64,000 nucleotides of DNA. It comes from a gamma proteobacterium HTCC5015. Lineage in GTDB: Bacteria > Pseudomonadota > Gammaproteobacteria > HTCC5015. The position numbers were made by a program, and so were the translations under genes. The DNA lies in the NCBI GenBank assembly GCA_000155715.1, contig DS990601.1:124001-188000 (forward strand), given 5' to 3'. Positions 35,462 to 44,407 of the stretch are shown here, one piece after another (the first letter of the stretch is position 1; each line of letters opens with the position of its first letter). Below the pieces are notes generated by a model that ran no database searches, had not been told where the DNA came from, and was given only the letters and a program-made list of their open reading frames with translations.

Positions 35462-36788
35462 GGTCTGTTTCCTTTGCCTCTTTTTCAGCAGATTCAGTGT
35501 GTTGTGGTGGCTTTTCACCGGGAATATCGCCCTTGGGCTTCGCGCTCATATCGGGCGCTTCCTCGACATCGGGTACCGCGGGATCTCGACTGGGTTTTTC
35601 ATCGATTTTGTTATCAACACTCTCGGCTTTCTCCTGCTTACCCTCTTGCTGTTTTCTGGCCTGCGCTTTTTTGGCTTGCTCGCTGCGCGGCTCCGCCACA
35701 GATACAGGCGTTTTTTGAGGCTGGGCCTTGGCAATCGTATGCGTCATCGGTGTCGCCAGTTGAATGTCGTGCTCGCGGGAAGTTTCCAGAATCACCTCCC
35801 TCAGTAAACGGCGAATCTGCAAAATTTTATCCACCGATTTGATGTGATAGAAAAAGCCCCACTGCACGGCGTGATCGCCGGTTTCTAAAACGCGAATCTC
35901 CGGCGTGTCGTTTTCCTCAAGCGACACATCGCCCGACTTTTTCGCCCGCTCATAGGCATCTTCCAACATCGAGCGCACGGCTTTTGCCGTCACCTCGTAA
36001 CCAATATTGAACTTCAAACACTCTCGCAAGCCCCTCGCCGAAGCAAACTTGGACAGGTTGCGTACGGTCATATCTCTGAGTTTGGTGTTCTTCACCATCA
36101 TTCGATTGTTGCTAGAGAGGTTTAAGAACTCACTGTGGAACAACTTGGTCTTGTAGACGCGTCCATACCAAGGCTCACCGCCCTCTTGAAGGCAAACAAT
36201 ATCGCCCTCTTCAAACAAGTCACTATTGAGAATAATCATGCCACTGATGATGTCTGGCGCCCAAGCCGCTTGGGTTAAACCCAGCATCACGCCAATCACA
36301 CCGAGCACGCCCCCCGCTTGTAGCATGCTTTCAAAACCCAATATTTGAATGATGCTGACCGTGCAAATAATGCCAATAAAAATATTGGCCATAATGCTAA
36401 ACAAGCGGGTTTGATACGTGACACCGTATTCAATGCGATCATTGACTTCGCGCTTTCGGCCATAGCGGCGGTAGATAAAAAAGCGAATCACATGGCTGCT
36501 TAGGTAGGCCAAATACACCACTACCACAATCGACAACGCCTTAATGGCAATACCGTCACCCTCTTCCTGTTGGTAGAGATAGCGATAACCGTATACGCCT
36601 AAAATCAATAAATTGAGGCCGCGTAGTAGGCTTAAACGCCATGGCAGTGCCGCGTTTTCCTGATGGTTTCGAAATAAAAACTGCAGCACAGGCCGCGCAA
36701 AAATAAACAGCAGAGCATTGACCAGCAGCACGAGCCAATCGACCCAATCGAGGCGCTCTAGTAATTGATTTAGCAAATCCCAATTCAT
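35454..36788 (-). CDS. MscS-type mechanosensitive channel
   Basis: The 444-residue protein has several N-terminal membrane segments, then an MscS beta-domain core (GVIGVMLGLTQAAWAPDIISG near residue 165, followed by LFEEGDIVCLQ) and a C-terminal cytoplasmic part ending in a Lys/Glu/Pro-rich tail of about 100 residues. Such channels release solutes under hypo-osmotic shock. The ATG at 36788 with AAAGGTGGA is chosen; the frame extends to a TTG upstream without a ribosome site. Its stop overlaps the following CoA hydrolase gene. Confidence 0.9.
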   Translation of the reverse strand: MNWDLLNQLLERLDWVDWLVLLVNALLFIFARPVLQFLFRNHQENAALPWRLSLLRGLNLLILGVYGYRYLYQQEEGDGIAIKALSIVVVVYLAYLSSHVIRFFIYRRYGRKREVNDRIEYGVTYQTRLFSIMANIFIGIICTVSIIQILGFESMLQAGGVLGVIGVMLGLTQAAWAPDIISGMIILNSDLFEEGDIVCLQEGGEPWYGRVYKTKLFHSEFLNLSSNNRMMVKNTKLRDMTVRNLSKFASARGLRECLKFNIGYEVTAKAVRSMLEDAYERAKKSGDVSLEENDTPEIRVLETGDHAVQWGFFYHIKSVDKILQIRRLLREVILETSREHDIQLATPMTHTIAKAQPQKTPVSVAEPRSEQAKKAQARKQQEGKQEKAESVDNKIDEKPSRDPAVPDVEEAPDMSAKPKGDIPGEKPPQHTESAEKEAKETDRE

Positions 36789-36867
36789 GCGTATATCCAC
36801 CTTTAGATGTGACTTGTTTTTACGCGAAGCACGCTGCAATTGCTAGCCTTTGCTAAGCATGTGGGTC

Positions 36868-37136
36868 TAGGGCCTGTTAACACAAATTTTATGATCTCTG
36901 CTGGAAGCCATTTTCTTGCCCAGCAAGGCAGAAGGCGTGCCGTGTAGTACGCCTACACAAACAACGGATAACGCAGCTGGGCGGAAAATAGCTCCAGCCC
37001 TTCGGGTTGTGGCTAAAAAAGCGCCACTCATCGTTGCTCGTCGCTCATTTGGATTCACCAAACCACGCTCCTTGCGCCTTGATTGGCGCTTTTTTAGTCA
37101 CAACAGTGACCATCAAATTTGTGTTAACAGGCCCTA
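36868..37136. mobile_element. MITE-like element with 20 bp inverted ends and TA duplication
   Basis: The 265 bp body is bounded by GGGCCTGTTAACACAAATTT at 36870-36889 and its exact complement at 37115-37134; TA flanks both ends (36868-36869, 37135-37136), as left by IS630/mariner-type transposases. A second inverted pair inside, around GTTGTGGCTAAAAAAGCGCC (37006) and its near-complement (37084-37104), makes a stem. No open frame is present, so it is non-autonomous. Confidence 0.85.
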
Positions 37137-37441
37137 ACACAGAGGTCACAGAGAACACAGGGGCTTAAACGTGAAGAATATCGGACTGGTTCCGACATAA
37201 ATGCGTGTACCGGTGTATGTCTAGACTTAAAGCACCCTAAAGGGCACAAGCACCCCAAAGGGCAAAGGCACCCCGAAAGGCATAGAACCAATCTACGCAG
37301 GGCAAGTGCCACGCAGTCACTCTCTCGCCATCACCACCATGGCCGAGCCACAAACGTCATTCCCGCGCAGGCGGGAATCCAGCGTCTTTACCTTAAAAAT
37401 TGAGTGGCTGTAATACATCAAGTAATACATCTATGATAAAC
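37137..37441. repeat. Intergenic repeats upstream of the mdh terminator
   Basis: No gene seen. The stretch contains ACACAGAGGTCACAGAGAAC (a motif recurring near 53.22 and 59.73 kb), short tandem direct repeats of CACCCCAAAGGGCA type at 37233-37280, and the palindrome TCATTCCCGCGCAGGCGGGA at 37358-37377 followed by ATCCAGCGTCTTT, which recurs at 49789-49820. Confidence 0.7.
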
Positions 37442-37471
37442 AAAAAAGCCGACTCTCAGAGTCGGCTTTTT
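37442..37471 (-). terminator. Rho-independent terminator of mdh
   Basis: AAAAAAGCCGACTCT and AGAGTCGGCTTTTT pair with a very short loop, 24 bases beyond the mdh stop codon; A and T runs on both sides allow action in both directions. Confidence 0.9.
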
Positions 37472-37494
37472 CAACAACGAAGTGAGAGTTGGAA

Positions 37495-38472
37495 TTAGAA
37501 CAACTCAGACACTGCGTCTTTTTCTTCTTTAAGCTCGTCTTCAGTGGCCGTCATGCGCTCGCGGCTAAAGTCACTGATTTCCAAGCCTTCAACGGGTGTG
37601 TAATCGCCGTTTTCACAGATCATGGGGAACGAGTACACGATATCCTCATCGATACCGTAAGCATTGCCTTTTGAGTAAACACCCATGCTGACCCACTCGC
37701 CGTCTGAACCCAGTGCCCAGCTGCGAATGTGGTCAATGGCAGCGGATGCCGCCGAGGCAGCCGATGACGCACCACGGGCTTCAATAATAGCCGCGCCGCG
37801 CTTTTGTACCGTGGGGATAAAGTCTTCGACCAACCAGTTCTCATCAACTAAATCAGCAGCGGCCTTACCGTTGACTTCAGCAAAGCTAACGTCGGGGTAT
37901 TGCGTCGCTGAGTGGTTGCCCCAAACGACCATCTTTTGGATGTCGGTTGTGTGGCTGTCCGTTTTGCCCGCCAACTGAGACAGCGCGCGGTTGTGATCTA
38001 AGCGCATCATAGCCGTGATGTTGCGCGGATCGAGATCAGGGGCGTTTTTCAGCGTAATCAAAGCGTTTGTGTTGGCGGGGTTGCCTACAACCAATACTTT
38101 CACGTCGCGGCTAGCGTTGTCGTTCAGCGCCTTGCCCTGTGCCGAGAAAATTTGCGCATTCGCTTGCAGTAAGTCTTTGCGCTCCATGCCTGGGCCGCGA
38201 GGACGCGCGCCGACGAGCAAGGCGTAATCCGCATCTTTAAATGCGACGTTGGCGTCGTCTGTGGCGACTACGCCCTGTACCAGAGGGAAGGCACAGTCGT
38301 TCAATTCCATCACCACACCGTTCAGGGCTTCCAGTGCGGGCGTGATTTCCAGCAGTTGCAAGATAACGGGCTGATCTTTACCCAGCATGTCGCCAGAGGC
38401 GATGCGGAAAATCAAAGAGTAGCTAATCTGACCAGCGGCGCCAGTGATGGCTACGCGAACGGGTGCTTTCAT
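37495..38472 (-). CDS. mdh: Malate dehydrogenase
   Basis: The 325-residue NAD-dependent enzyme of the TCA cycle converts malate and oxaloacetate. The N-terminal cofactor motif is [19 protein letters not shown], the substrate arginines lie in [17 protein letters not shown], and [12 protein letters not shown] and MTRLDHNRA-like [14 protein letters not shown] follow, with the catalytic His in [13 protein letters not shown]. This is the MDH type 3 / cytosolic-like form found in Pseudomonas-related genera rather than the E. coli type. It is monocistronic with a strong terminator. Confidence 0.97.
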   Translation of the reverse strand: MKAPVRVAITGAAGQISYSLIFRIASGDMLGKDQPVILQLLEITPALEALNGVVMELNDCAFPLVQGVVATDDANVAFKDADYALLVGARPRGPGMERKDLLQANAQIFSAQGKALNDNASRDVKVLVVGNPANTNALITLKNAPDLDPRNITAMMRLDHNRALSQLAGKTDSHTTDIQKMVVWGNHSATQYPDVSFAEVNGKAAADLVDENWLVEDFIPTVQKRGAAIIEARGASSAASAASAAIDHIRSWALGSDGEWVSMGVYSKGNAYGIDEDIVYSFPMICENGDYTPVEGLEISDFSRERMTATEDELKEEKDAVSELF

Positions 38473-38605
38473 GGTTGTCTCCTAAATCGTGTTCTCAGCT
38501 TTGAGCCGAGCGGTGAAATCTGGCCCCAACTGCATTGTTGGAGTCCGTATGGGTATCGACAAGGGGCGGTATTCTACTGTTTTTGGCCCCATTTGGGAAT
38601 TGTTA

Positions 38606-39211
38606 TCAAATGCTTACTGACCAGATAAAGTTGTTTTCTCGCCACTTTTCCCCGTGCAGTGCCAGCCACTGAGCGGCGATTAAGGTCATCGCGTTGTCAA
38701 TTTCGCCCCGCTCTAACTCCTGCAACCACTCGAGACGAGGCTTGATACAAACGCGAATGTCCTCCCCCTCGCTTTCAAGCCCCGCGTACTCGGGTAAATT
38801 TTGGCTATCACAGATTGCTACAAACAGGGTCAACTCTTCGGTAGAGCCACCTGGCGAAGTTAAATAGTGCGCGACTTGTGATATCTGACTCAGCTCGCAA
38901 CCCGCCTCCTCTAGCGCCTCACGGGCGACCACTTCTCTCGCTTGCTCGCCCTTTTCAACGATTCCCGCAATCAGCTCTGTAACCCACGCTCCGCGATGCC
39001 AACGGTGAGCGCCAGAGCGAAACTGCTCAACCAAAACCACGGCATCGCGGTCGGGATCGTAAGCGAGCACAGCGGCCGCCGTGCCGCGTTCAAACACTTC
39101 GCGTTGGATATCAATGCGACCTCCTCGAAACGTCTCGTGCTCAAAATGGTATTCCACCATTTGAAAGAAACCCGCAAATCGCGTGATAGACTCTTTAATT
39201 CGCCATTTCAT
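38606..39211 (-). CDS. nudF: Nudix hydrolase, ADP-ribose pyrophosphatase type
   Basis: The 201-residue protein carries a Nudix box GIVEKGEQAREVVAREALEE AGCE (residues about 93-115), with EQFRSGAHRWHRGAWVTELIAG just before and LTSPGGSTEEL after, the pattern of NudF/TrgB, which split ADP-ribose into AMP and ribose-5-phosphate. The ATG at 39211 is chosen over an in-frame TTG four codons upstream. The divergent small gene starts 22 bases away, so the promoters overlap. Confidence 0.92.
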   Translation of the reverse strand: MKWRIKESITRFAGFFQMVEYHFEHETFRGGRIDIQREVFERGTAAAVLAYDPDRDAVVLVEQFRSGAHRWHRGAWVTELIAGIVEKGEQAREVVAREALEEAGCELSQISQVAHYLTSPGGSTEELTLFVAICDSQNLPEYAGLESEGEDIRVCIKPRLEWLQELERGEIDNAMTLIAAQWLALHGEKWRENNFIWSVSI

Positions 39212-39233
39212 TGTTTTATCCAAGGTAGCTCAC

Positions 39234-39545
39234 ATGCCCGACCATTCCGTTCTATTGCAACTCGCTCACGACCTTGTCGGTGTTCGCGGCGTGTACCGTG
39301 GACGAGAGTTTACCTTAATTGAAGTCATGGACGATGGCCCTAGTGTCGTGCTGGAGCCAACAGAAACCGACAATGTGGTTCAGAATACCGCGCAAGGTGA
39401 AGCCAAACGCTACGCTCAAAGCAGCTATACCCTGCCCTTTCTATCGCCCGTCAATGGCGACATCCACCCTGTGCTACAAGATTTCTTAGGTAATGATATT
39501 TTGGCGGTGCTGCGCGAATCGATTGCCGACACTCAAGCACCTTAG
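39234..39545 (+). CDS. Conserved-looking small protein, unknown function
   Basis: Not recognised. The 103-residue soluble protein has no signal peptide or membrane segment; it shows a beta-rich middle (VRGVYRGREFTLIEVMDDG, then SVVLEPTET) and a terminal helix (FLGNDILAVLRESIAD). The ATG at 39234 has AAGGTAG upstream. It is divergent from nudF with a 22 bp gap and convergent with kdsB through a shared terminator. Confidence 0.75.
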   Translation: MPDHSVLLQLAHDLVGVRGVYRGREFTLIEVMDDGPSVVLEPTETDNVVQNTAQGEAKRYAQSSYTLPFLSPVNGDIHPVLQDFLGNDILAVLRESIADTQAP

Positions 39546-39554
39546 ACCCGACAC

Positions 39555-39578
39555 AAAAAAGCCACGCAATGCGTGGCT
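39555..39578 (-). terminator. Terminator of the kdsB cluster
   Basis: GCCACGC-AAT-GCGTGGC with an A run on its left, so a T run on the minus strand. It lies between kdsB and the convergent 103-residue gene and may also serve the latter. Confidence 0.8.
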
Positions 39579-39600
39579 TAGTGTGCCGTTTGTAACGCGC

Positions 39601-40398
39601 TTAGACGGCGAGTAACTTACTGACGCGCTCTAAATCCTCGGGCACGTCGACACCGGGACCCGGTGAAGCCACCGCATGGGCGACAAAAATCTTAGCGCCG
39701 TGGCGCAGTGCCCTCAGCTGTTCAAGGCACTCGATCTCTTCAAGCCGCCCCATCGACATGCTGGTGTAGCGCTTCAAAAACTCCGCTCGATAGCCGTAGA
39801 TACCGATGTGGCGCAAGGCATAGCGCGGCGGCTCTTCGGGATCGCGATCGCGGATGTAGGGGATGGAAGCACGGCTGAAATACAGCGCATAGCCGCGGTT
39901 ATCGTGCACCACTTTGACAATATTGGGATCGTCGAGATCTTCGTAATTATCGATTTTGGCACAGAGCGTCGTCATATCCGCGTCGCGGTGCAAGTCGAGA
40001 TCCGTCGCAACTTGTGTCAGCAGTTGTGACGGCGTCAAAGGTTCGTCGCCTTGTAGATTGACGACAATGGCATCGTCGTCCCAACCACGCTTCGTGGTGA
40101 CTTCAGCAATGCGGTCACTGCCCGACTCATGGGAGCTCGATGTCATTTCCACATCGGCGCCAAACCCCTTGGCCACTTCGGCAATGCGATCATCATCGGT
40201 GGCAATCAAAACTTCTGCCGCTCCCGATTCGCAACCGCGCTCCCACACGTGCTGAAGCATCGGTTTGCCACAAATATCTTCTAGTGGCTTACCGGGAAAA
40301 CGGTTTGACGCATAACGAGCGGGAATAACCACTTTAAAATCGACCGTGGCAGTGCCAAGTTGACCACGCTCACTAGGACTGATGGCTTGAGAGCTCAC
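39601..40398 (-). CDS. kdsB: 3-deoxy-manno-octulosonate cytidylyltransferase
   Basis: The 265-residue enzyme activates Kdo with CTP for lipopolysaccharide core synthesis. The signature [17 protein letters not shown] near residue 24 and [12 protein letters not shown] near 105 are the CTP- and metal-binding motifs. The GTG start at 40398 overlaps ycaR by 26 bases but has AGGAGGAAGCGC upstream, which decides it. Last gene of the exbB-exbD-msbA-lpxK-ycaR-kdsB run. Confidence 0.95.
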   Translation of the reverse strand: MSSQAISPSERGQLGTATVDFKVVIPARYASNRFPGKPLEDICGKPMLQHVWERGCESGAAEVLIATDDDRIAEVAKGFGADVEMTSSSHESGSDRIAEVTTKRGWDDDAIVVNLQGDEPLTPSQLLTQVATDLDLHRDADMTTLCAKIDNYEDLDDPNIVKVVHDNRGYALYFSRASIPYIRDRDPEEPPRYALRHIGIYGYRAEFLKRYTSMSMGRLEEIECLEQLRALRHGAKIFVAHAVASPGPGVDVPEDLERVSKLLAV

Positions 40399-40549
40399 GC
40401 GCTTCCTCCTCTAACATAACGGGAATCCCATCGCGGATGGGATAAGCCAAACCAGCTTTTTCACTGATCAGCTCTTGGTGGGTCTCGTCGTAAACCAGCT
40501 TTTCGCCCGTTTTGGGACAGACCACAATATCTAGGTAATCTTTATTCAT
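40373..40549 (-). CDS. ycaR: UPF0434/Trm112-like small protein YcaR
   Basis: A 58-residue protein, [20 protein letters not shown], then [20 protein letters not shown], typical of the YcaR/Trm112-like family with a degenerate zinc ribbon (only one cysteine remains). The ATG at 40549 lies within the last codons of lpxK. It is found between lpxK and kdsB in many gammaproteobacteria; function unclear. Confidence 0.93.
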   Translation of the reverse strand: MNKDYLDIVVCPKTGEKLVYDETHQELISEKAGLAYPIRDGIPVMLEEEARELSSHQS

Positions 40550-41552
40550 GCGATGCTTGAAAAAGTTGTTGCACACGAGCTAACAAGCGCTGTTCAAAGC
40601 TCTTGGGCAGCTCGGCGGTTACGGGCAGATACCATAGCCGATCTAGACCCAATTGGCGACACTTAACCGCGTCTTTTTCAGTCATAATCACAGGCAAATC
40701 GTCATCAAATTCGAGTTCGCCACTCGCAAAGATGTGATGGTCTGGAAACGCGTGCTCTATCGGCTCTAGACCCGCGTCCCTCAAGGTATTAAAAAAGCGC
40801 TGGGGGTGACCAATACCCGCCACGGCGTGGACCGTTTTACCTTGCCATTGAGATAACGGCTGACCGCCTTCCCCAGAGAGAGGCATAACGACAGTCGGCT
40901 TTAAATGCATAATCGGAGCCTGGCCGTAAGCGGCGCTATTGGCCACCGTAAAATCCACAGTTTCGAGTCGCTCGGCGGGTTCGCGCAAAGGCCCAAAGGG
41001 CAACAGACACCCATTGCCCAAACCGCGCAGCCCATCCACCATGACGATTTCCAGATCGCGAGCCATTGCGTAATGCTGCAAACCATCGTCACTCAGTATG
41101 ACGTCGACACTCGACTCGCTGAGCAGCTGTTCAATCGCATCACCCCGAGCGGGCCCAACAACCACGGGGACTTTAGACTCGCACGCATCGCCGTTGAGCG
41201 CTTGGTACAGCATCAAGGGCTCGTCGCCGACCTCTGCCGCCGAGCTCTCAGCGCGGACACTGCGCGGAAACAATCCCCGCCGCGCCCCATACCCTCGCGA
41301 GACAATGCCCACGCGTAGGCCCGCACCATCCAACAAGCGCGCCAAGGCAATCAAAAACGGCGTTTTTCCCGTACCGCCAACACTGATGTTACCCACGACC
41401 ACCACCGGCACGGGTGCGCGGTAAGCGCGCTTTTCAATACGTCGACGCCGCCAAGCAATCAGTGGTTTAAGCAATGCGGTTTCGAAGGGCTTGGCTAGGG
41501 CCCGAACGGGCCCGCTTTTCGCCCTGTCGTACCAAAACGATTCGAGGCTCAC
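40542..41552 (-). CDS. lpxK: Tetraacyldisaccharide 4'-kinase
   Basis: The 336-residue inner-membrane-associated kinase adds the 4'-phosphate to the lipid A precursor. Walker A is [13 protein letters not shown] near residue 53, and [15 protein letters not shown] near 150 is the LpxK signature. The GTG start overlaps the msbA stop (GTGA), and ycaR overlaps its end, so translation is coupled throughout. Confidence 0.96.
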   Translation of the reverse strand: MSLESFWYDRAKSGPVRALAKPFETALLKPLIAWRRRRIEKRAYRAPVPVVVVGNISVGGTGKTPFLIALARLLDGAGLRVGIVSRGYGARRGLFPRSVRAESSAAEVGDEPLMLYQALNGDACESKVPVVVGPARGDAIEQLLSESSVDVILSDDGLQHYAMARDLEIVMVDGLRGLGNGCLLPFGPLREPAERLETVDFTVANSAAYGQAPIMHLKPTVVMPLSGEGGQPLSQWQGKTVHAVAGIGHPQRFFNTLRDAGLEPIEHAFPDHHIFASGELEFDDDLPVIMTEKDAVKCRQLGLDRLWYLPVTAELPKSFEQRLLARVQQLFQASHE

Positions 41553-43309
41553 GACTCGCCCGAGTGTTTAAATTGGGTGCGGTAGAGTTTGGCGTAGGCG
41601 CCCTCACTTGCCAGTAACTCGCTGTGACTGCCACTCTCAATGATCTTGCCGTCTTCCATAACCACAATCACATCGGCGTGTTCGATAGTCGATAGTCGGT
41701 GAGCAATAATCAATGTCGTGCGATTTTCCACCAAGGCTTCTAAGGCTGCCTGAATATGCTGTTCCGACTGGCTGTCCAAGGCGGATGTCGCCTCGTCGAG
41801 AATCAAAATCGGCGCATCTTTCAGCAGCGCTCGCGCAATGGCTACGCGCTGTCGTTGGCCGCCCGATAGCTTGCCGCCGCGCTCGCCCACCGAGCTGTCC
41901 AAGCCCTGCGGCATTTTATTGATAAAGACATCGGCGTGCGCCGATTGCACGGCCTCTTCCAATACTTCATCACTGCAATCACTCAATTCGCCGTAGGCAA
42001 TATTATTGCGCAGCGAATCGTCGAACAGAGTGAGGTCTTGCCCCACATAGGAAATCTGGCGGCGCAAATCTTTGAGTGCGTAGGCGTCGATTGGTTGACC
42101 GTCCACCTTGATGCTCCCTTCACTGATATCGTAAAAGCGCGGCAACAAGCTCACTAGCGTGGTTTTGCCACTGCCCGACTGGCCTACCAAAGCCACCTTC
42201 TGGCCGGGCTCAATCTGCAAATTGATATCGTGAAGCACAGGCTCTCCGCCCGCATAAGCAAAACTGACGTGGCGAAACTCAATTTGACCGCGAGCGCGCT
42301 CTAGGGGGGTTTCGCCCTGGTCGATCTCGCTGTCATTATCAAGTACTTCGAACACAGCCTGAGCGGCCGTCACGCCTTTTTGAATATCCATATTCACCTT
42401 GGTCAAGGAGCGCAGCGGTGCAAACAACCCCCCGGTGGCAAAGAAAAAGGTCATGAAAGCCCCCGCCGTCAGCGGTGTGCCCAGCCAATCACTGGCCGCC
42501 ACATAGACAATCATACCGAGCGACGCCCCAACCAAAATCTGCACAAAGGGCGAGACCATGCTGTTGACCAAGCCCAACTTTAACTCCTGGCGTCGATTGT
42601 ATTGATTCACCGAGCCAAAGCGGCGCTGCTCAGCGCGCTCGCCGCCAAAAATCTTCACCGTGCGATGGGCGCCGACAACTTCGCCCACGACACGGGCCAC
42701 GCCGCCCATAGAGTCTTGGATGCGGCGACTGTAGCGACGCACGGCTTTGTTGCCAGCGGCCACAAAAATAAACATCAAAGGCACAGCCCCAAAAAACACT
42801 AAGGCAAGCTTTGGACTGACGCTGACCATCACATACAGCAAGCCAATAGCAGTTAGGCCCTCTCTGAAGATGATCGAAACCGCTCGAGAGGCCGCGCGAG
42901 ACAATTGCGTCACGTTGTAAATGACCTTGGCCAAGGCATTGCCAGAAGATTCGTTATCGTGAATCGCCGCGGGCACACTCAAGTATTTATCAAACAGCTC
43001 TGCGCGCAGATCGCGCATGATGCTTTGAGCCACATAGGCCATGCCGTAGTCGCCCAAAATCGTGCCAAAGGCGCGCATGGCGACCATGGCAAAAATCATG
43101 GTGGGGACAAACCAAAGAGCGTGGGCGTCACGATTGACGAAGACATCCTCAACCAGCGGTTCGATCTGTTGCACGAACAAGGCGTTGGCCGCCGCCGAAA
43201 TCGCCATACCTACCATCGCCACATAAAACACCAAGCGATAGCGCTTGGTGTAACTCAATAGGCGTAAATAGACGGCGCCCGGCGTATATCGGCGCTCTAA
43301 TTCGCTCAT
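41549..43309 (-). CDS. msbA: Lipid A export ABC transporter MsbA
   Basis: The 586-residue half-transporter has a six-helix membrane domain (first about 320 residues) and a C-terminal ATPase with Walker A GQSGSGKTT, signature LSGGQRQRVAIARAL and Walker B ILDEATSALD. It flips lipid A-core across the inner membrane. The gene overlaps exbD upstream (ATGA) and lpxK downstream. Confidence 0.96.
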   Translation of the reverse strand: MSELERRYTPGAVYLRLLSYTKRYRLVFYVAMVGMAISAAANALFVQQIEPLVEDVFVNRDAHALWFVPTMIFAMVAMRAFGTILGDYGMAYVAQSIMRDLRAELFDKYLSVPAAIHDNESSGNALAKVIYNVTQLSRAASRAVSIIFREGLTAIGLLYVMVSVSPKLALVFFGAVPLMFIFVAAGNKAVRRYSRRIQDSMGGVARVVGEVVGAHRTVKIFGGERAEQRRFGSVNQYNRRQELKLGLVNSMVSPFVQILVGASLGMIVYVAASDWLGTPLTAGAFMTFFFATGGLFAPLRSLTKVNMDIQKGVTAAQAVFEVLDNDSEIDQGETPLERARGQIEFRHVSFAYAGGEPVLHDINLQIEPGQKVALVGQSGSGKTTLVSLLPRFYDISEGSIKVDGQPIDAYALKDLRRQISYVGQDLTLFDDSLRNNIAYGELSDCSDEVLEEAVQSAHADVFINKMPQGLDSSVGERGGKLSGGQRQRVAIARALLKDAPILILDEATSALDSQSEQHIQAALEALVENRTTLIIAHRLSTIEHADVIVVMEDGKIIESGSHSELLASEGAYAKLYRTQFKHSGES

Positions 43310-43740
43310 CGTTTCTCACCCGAATCCACAGCGGGCTCAGAGGTGGCAATCGACATGTGCAACAAGCCCAGCTTGGCCGCCACATCCATCGCCGTCACTA
43401 CGGCTTGGAAGTTCACTCCAGAGTCGGCCCGCAGCACTACGGGGCGATCCTTGCGGCCCACGGTCAACTTGTTTAACGCCGCACTCAATGTATCGGGGCT
43501 AGAGTTGACCAGCTCGTGGCCATCAACGAAGTAGCGACCGCGGCTATCGACAATAATCTCCAGCGGCGCCTGTTTATCCTCCACCGCTTGGGCTTCGGCC
43601 TCGGGCAGGTTCACTTTTAGCTCTGTCTCGCGCTGGAAGGTGGTGGTCACCATAAAAAAGATCAGCAGCAAAAACACCACATCAATCAGCGGCGTTAAAT
43701 TGGGATCGACCTCTTCGCGCTGTCGCGACTTAAAGTTCAT
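43306..43740 (-). CDS. exbD: ExbD/TolR-family biopolymer transport protein
   Basis: The 144-residue protein has one N-terminal membrane helix with the proton-path aspartate in TPLIDVVFLLLIFFMV, then a periplasmic domain. With ExbB it forms an ion-driven motor energising TonB or a related transporter. Coupled by overlap to exbB and msbA, an arrangement common in Pseudomonas-like genomes. Confidence 0.93.
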   Translation of the reverse strand: MNFKSRQREEVDPNLTPLIDVVFLLLIFFMVTTTFQRETELKVNLPEAEAQAVEDKQAPLEIIVDSRGRYFVDGHELVNSSPDTLSAALNKLTVGRKDRPVVLRADSGVNFQAVVTAMDVAAKLGLLHMSIATSEPAVDSGEKR

Positions 43741-44348
43741 GCTTCGCGCTCGCCCTGCAGTACTTCCACCAGCTTAATCGCCTCTTGCTCCATGCCGATG
43801 ATCAAGGCATCGACGCGAGCGCGGAAATAGCGATAAAAAATCATAGAGGGAATGGCGACGCCGATGCCCGCGGCGGTCGTAATCAAGGCTTGAGAAATAC
43901 CACCCGCCAGCGCGCCGGGATCCCCCACACCCGATGACGTAATCACGGCAAACACCTGAATCATCCCAATCACCGTGCCCAACAGCCCCATCAGCGGCGT
44001 AATCGCGGCAATCGTTCCCAGCGCGTTCAAAAAACGCTCCAGCTCGTGGGCGACGTGGCGCCCCGTTTCTTCGATAGTTTCTTTCATCACTTCGCGGGAG
44101 TGCTCGCGGTTGATCAAGCCCACCGCCAGAACGCGCCCCAGAGGCGAGCCCTCGTAGATATTTTTAATGCGCTGATCGTCGACCTCGTCGTTTTTGACCA
44201 TTTTCCAAATATCGGCCACCAGCGATTTAGGCAGTACGCGGTCGCCTTTCAGTGCCCAAAAACGCTCAATAATGATGCCCAAAGCCAGCACCCAGCTCAG
44301 CAAAATGGGCCACATCAGCCAGCCACCCGCTTTAAAAATTTCTAGCAC
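43737..44348 (-). CDS. exbB: ExbB/TolQ-family proton channel protein
   Basis: The 203-residue protein has three membrane segments, with conserved ATPLMGLLGTVIGMIQVF-like sequence (AITPLMGLLGTVIGM) and LITTAAGIGVAIPSMIFY. The GTG at 44348 (VLEIFKAGGWLMWPI), behind GGGGAATCAAG, is chosen because homologues start LEIxKAGGW; the frame remains open 60 codons upstream into comEC but that part has no family likeness. Confidence 0.93.
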   Translation of the reverse strand: MLEIFKAGGWLMWPILLSWVLALGIIIERFWALKGDRVLPKSLVADIWKMVKNDEVDDQRIKNIYEGSPLGRVLAVGLINREHSREVMKETIEETGRHVAHELERFLNALGTIAAITPLMGLLGTVIGMIQVFAVITSSGVGDPGALAGGISQALITTAAGIGVAIPSMIFYRYFRARVDALIIGMEQEAIKLVEVLQGEREA

Positions 44349-44407
44349 AGTCTTGATTCCCCGAGGTTTGTCTTTAATGCAGCGGATAATACTGGATATG
44401 CCGCCGC

